Of a DNA stretch of 64,000 nucleotides, positions 60,630-64,000 are shown piece by piece; positions within the stretch are counted from its first letter, which is position 1; every line of letters starts with the position of its first letter. The stretch comes from Lindgomyces ingoldianus (taxonomy: Eukaryota; Ascomycota; Dothideomycetes; Pleosporales; Lindgomycetaceae). Under the pieces are notes generated by a model, which saw only the letters and a program-made list of their open reading frames with translations, ran no database searches and was not told where the DNA came from. Location of the stretch: assembly GCF_010093535.1 (NCBI RefSeq), contig NW_022985172.1, forward strand, positions 476,263 to 540,262, given 5' to 3'. The translations under genes and the position numbers were made by a program.

Positions 60630-61385
60630 TTGGCGGATAGGATAGGTTAACGGTAGAATCGAAGCATGATATCAGGCTATTGCTTGCCAAGAAGCAAGAC
60701 GATGTCAAAGGAAGTAACTCTAGATGATGAGACAGGAACGACAAGAAGGGATAACCGAATGTTTAGGCTAATAGTAACTGTCCACTTAATGAAATGATCA
60801 GTCCTGCATAAATCTTCACGAGATTAAAATATTTACTATCATCGCCTCCATTCTCCAAATCTTTTTGTGTGACTTTGTTTGGATCGTAAGTGTATAGCAG
60901 TGCGTGTACACGATAGCTCGAAACCCTTGTCAGCCGGTCATCCCGGGCCGCCCGCTCCTGGTCATTGACTGTTGAATGCTATTAGGACTGTTCGAGCACT
61001 CTTTTTCACCCTGGCTTAATTGTCTGATCGAAGCCAAAGTCGATGGTTCCTGTAATCGACACCATTCGTACTGCAAGCTAATCCAACTATATTACTCGAC
61101 AAATCAATGCCCCAACCGACATCTTTCTCTCCACCAATCAAAAGCACCAAAATCGAATTTCCGCCATTTCAAGTAATTGCCAAGTCCAAATACGTTTCCA
61201 AGCCAGATGCAATGAGACTAGCTAAATTCTGAACGAAACCTCTTCCCCATAATTTGTGTTCATTTGGTCTCCGGGTGAGATTCGGGCAATTATTGGTGCC
61301 AAGAGGTTATAGTCACCGACTTAGTATAAGATATGAAGATTCGCACGGTAAAACATAGTCCAATTCGACATATAAGTGATTCGAG
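60630..61385. other. Intergenic, nothing recognised
   Basis: The spacer between the MetE-like gene and the AA9 gene. No open frame has a domain. The final 70 bases hold the AA9 leader, with a TATA-like TATAAG near 61326. Confidence 0.4.
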
Positions 61386-62365
61386 ATGAAGTATTTGATA
61401 ACTCTCGTTGCTTGTGTGCCATTGGTGGCCAGCCATGGCTTCGTGCAAAATGCAACTATTGGAGGGAAATATTATGACGTGCGATGATTCCACTCTCTTG
61501 CGGCCACTAGACTGCTAATTCAATTTCAGTTCTATCATGTGCGATCTTTTACTCCCTCAACAAAATCGCTTAGGCTCTAATGTGGTTTTGTAGCCCTACC
61601 AGGATCCATACATGAATCCTACAGTACGTGACCTCTCATGCAATTCCCGGGGCGCCCAAACTCATATCCATCAGCCTCAGCGCATCTCCCGTGAGATCCA
61701 GGGAAATTTCCCAGTCGAGAACGTAACTTTCAAAGATATTGAATGCGGCGGCAACACGACCGGTGGTATCTTTGGGTCTAAGCCTGCCGCTTTACATGCT
61801 CCTGCTGCAGCCGGCTCAACAGTGAATTTGCGTTGGACGTTGTGGGCGGAGAGCCATCAGGGACCTCTCATTACGTATATGGCTCGATGCCCAGACTCAG
61901 GTAACCTACTTCCTGTTCTCTGCAGGGTTTGAGTTCAATTCATTGACTGGTAGGCGGCAAGGTTGCAACGACTACCAAACAAATGGCACACCTGTCTGGT
62001 TCAAAATCGCCGAGGACGGTCTCCACAGCACCAATGCCGACTGGCTTAAAAACCAATGGGCCGATACACCGCTAATGACGTACCCCAACGAAGGTGTCAA
62101 CTACGTGATTCCAAGCTGTTTGAAACCAGGGTACTATCTCGTGCGCCATGAGATCATCGCGCTGCACGGTGCGTACAAGGAAGGGGGAGCTCAGTTCTAT
62201 CCAGGTTGCCATCAATTGAAGATTTCTGGGTCGGGGATGACGGTGCCGAGCTTAGGATTGGTGAGTTTTCCTGGTGCGTATAATAGTAAGGATCCCGGGA
62301 TTCTGTATAGTCAGTATAATGAGCTGCCGTATACGATCCCAGGACCGGCGGTATTTAAGTGTTAG
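61386..62365 (+). CDS. AA9 lytic polysaccharide monooxygenase (cellulose-active type)
   Basis: A secreted copper enzyme that breaks cellulose-type glycosidic bonds oxidatively. Five exons join in phase: 61386-61478, 61530-61538, 61594-61623, 61681-61900 and 61962-62365, giving 251 aa. A signal peptide (MKYLITLVACVPLVAS) is followed by His17, the N-terminal ligand, in HGFVQNATIGGKYY. The second ligand His103 is in SHQGPLITYMARCP. The axial site is Gln195 and Tyr197 in GGAQFYPGC. YDFYHPYQDPYMNP, spread over exons 1 to 3, matches the family's YDGYQPFTDPYM. Exon 2 is only 9 nt (Phe-Tyr-His), and the last acceptor is AAG rather than CAG/TAG. The protein has no CBM1 tail. Extracellular; probably induced on plant cell-wall material. 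Confidence 0.9.
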
Positions 62366-62775
62366 GCAAGACGCAGAGAAGGTAATGGAGTTCTGCGGGA
62401 CACGACGAGCTCAGATGTTGTATGGCAGTTTTGATATTCTTAATCCTTTCTTAAATTCTAGCGAGAGGCTTAACAAATCGTGGTAGCTGGTAATATGTTT
62501 AAAATCGCTAGTCCGGAAAGAGTTCGACTGCGACGAGGTGTCTGCAACACTCTTCCTCTCCCCAAGGCTATGTCGCGCATAATCCCCAATCTGATCGGAC
62601 TTCAGAATACTCCTGAAACTCAAAGCTGACCAATAGAAGAAGTATGTGGCGCATATCTCGCAAATCCCCTGCTGACAGGGCAGTGCTGCTTGGCCGATCC
62701 TGATCAGGCAACCTCTTAAAGCCCGTTGTTTCTACCGTCACTGAGCGGATTCGATTCTCCTTGCATTCATTCATC
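62366..62775. other. Intergenic, nothing recognised
   Basis: A short spacer carrying the AA9 3' end and the promoter of the next gene. There is no coding signal. Confidence 0.4.
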
Positions 62776-64000
62776 ATGGCTTCGCTCTCATTCAGCAAAT
62801 TTCTCTTGTTTGCTTTCGTGGTTTTTTTCTCCGTTCGTCGCGTCGTTTCCTTGCAGATTCCGCACACCTCCCAGAAGCCTCTCAGCCTGAGTGACGAAGC
62901 AAGTGAAGAAGAGCTGGAAGAATATATATACGAACCATTTTGCCCAGGTACATACGATCCCGAACCACTGAGCGACAGTTTAAATGCTCCGCCTGTTGCC
63001 CCTCCGTTCGTTACACATCAAGGATTCGACAGATCGTTCACGGAGTGCATCGAATGGCTTGAGAAAATAGAGACCTCGATTCAATTCCATTATGGAATGA
63101 ATGACAATTCTTCAGAAGTCAATGCTGTGCTTAATTGTTTAAGAATAGCTCCAGAGGCAGCTCCAGTGCGTGAGAGGATAACTGAGATCTTCATCGTCTT
63201 TCCCTTATTTGGCGAAACGGACAGCTGGTCGAAATCTTTGGCACACCTCATACTAATTCTTCCAAATCTCAAAAGCCTAAGGTATGGAGCCAAGAATTCC
63301 GCTCTTAGCTCGTGTCTAATATAGTCAGGTTTCCTTGCCAGTATTCCTGGAGGCTTCGATGGAAGCGCGAACTGTCTCCCATCATTAGAGATGCCTATCG
63401 AAGTGACCTCATTGGAAAGTGTTACTACTACGACGAGCGCAACATCAAACAATTCCCTGATTGCGATATCACTCAGATCGAAATGGAGTATTCGCGATGC
63501 CAATGCAATCGCACGACGAGTCATGAAAACTACCGGGGTTGTTACTTTGGTGATAAGGGGGAAAACGGGATTATATCTGCTTACAAGTCGCTGATGACAT
63601 GTCCGACTATCGAGTCATTATCCTTTTATGAACAGCAAAGACACCCTTTGTCATTCACGTTTCAGGCCGGGGATCGCTTCCTCTCGAAAGTTAAGCGTAT
63701 AATTCTCAAGTCATACGATTGGGCAGCACCTGGTTTGGATGGACAAACACAAGCCAAGACATGGGCATCTGTAATGGATTGGAGCCATGTCGAAGATCTC
63801 ACTATCGAACATCCTCCTGCGGACTTCATTTCCACTTTTACAGGACAACTGCCCAGCCTCTCATCCTTGAGTATCATAGCCCCTGAGGTGTGGCAACCAT
63901 ATCTGTCCGGCACCATTCCTAAGACCCAGTGCCAGGACTTCAGCGACCACGGCGAAGACGCATCAATGTCACTTAAAGATCTCTACTTCAAATTTGCATC
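62776..64000 (+). CDS. Secreted LRR-like protein, cut by the window end
   Basis: Exon 1 is 62776-63281 and exon 2 starts at 63329; the 47-nt intron has a CTAAT branch and joins in phase to restore LPNLKSLRFPCQ. At least 390 residues are seen and the 3' end lies past base 64000. The N-terminus is a strong signal peptide (MASLSFSKFLLFAFVVFFSV then Arg-rich RRVVS). An acidic stretch follows (EEELEEYIYEPF). The middle and C-terminal parts have the broad layout of fungal F-box/LRR solenoid proteins: ERITEIFIVFPLFG, CPTIESLSFYEQQRH, SKVKRIILKSYDWAAPGLDG, VEDLTIEHPPADF and LPSLSSLSIIAPEVW. No F-box is seen, and the signal peptide argues against an SCF role. The family is not recognised with confidence. 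Confidence 0.6.

Overview
The window looks like nuclear DNA of a filamentous ascomycete (Pezizomycotina). Genes are cut by short introns of about 47-70 nt with GT..AG ends and CTAAC-like branch points. Many families are typical of moulds: an AA9 lytic polysaccharide monooxygenase (LPMO), a BIM1/X325 copper protein, an Asp f 4-like secreted protein, a SAT4-type rhodopsin-like membrane protein, a KCH potassium transport protein and a PNP/NB-ARC/TPR NLR. Several inert stretches carry the TA-rich, transition-type decay expected of repeat-induced point mutation (RIP). I cannot assign a class or genus from sequence alone.

Layout. 1-6.9 kb is decayed: a repeat relic, a small one-helix membrane protein gene with a broken tandem paralogue, and a full-length but broken Baeyer-Villiger-type flavin monooxygenase. 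6.9-20.5 kb is a housekeeping island: KCH-family potassium transport protein, Asp f 4-like secreted protein, the ER chaperone BiP/Kar2 (ends HDEL) and an Old Yellow Enzyme. 21.7-25.2 kb is one four-exon gene in which an OTT_1508-type nucleic-acid deaminase-like domain is joined to a MYND zinc finger. 26.9-43.2 kb holds a SAT4-type membrane protein, a short SET-domain protein, a 14-helix MFS transporter, a GPI-anchored BIM1/X325 protein and a conserved coiled-coil protein, separated by gene-poor DNA. 44-50 kb is a RIP-like repeat block beside a large NLR whose 16 nearly identical 42-residue TPR repeats end at a stop codon inside the 17th. 51-64 kb holds a basic hypothetical protein, a DUF1769 protein, a fumarate-reductase-like flavoprotein, a signal-anchored conserved protein, a MetE-like zinc methyltransferase homologue, the AA9 LPMO and a secreted LRR-like protein cut by the window end.

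Functional links are loose, as usual for fungi: there is no operon and no clear biosynthetic cluster. Two copper His-brace proteins (AA9 and BIM1/X325) lie 20 kb apart. The two loci most likely to act in non-self recognition or genome conflict are the deaminase-MYND gene and the NLR. Exon joins were worked out by hand from splice signals, reading phase and family motifs; transcript data would settle them.
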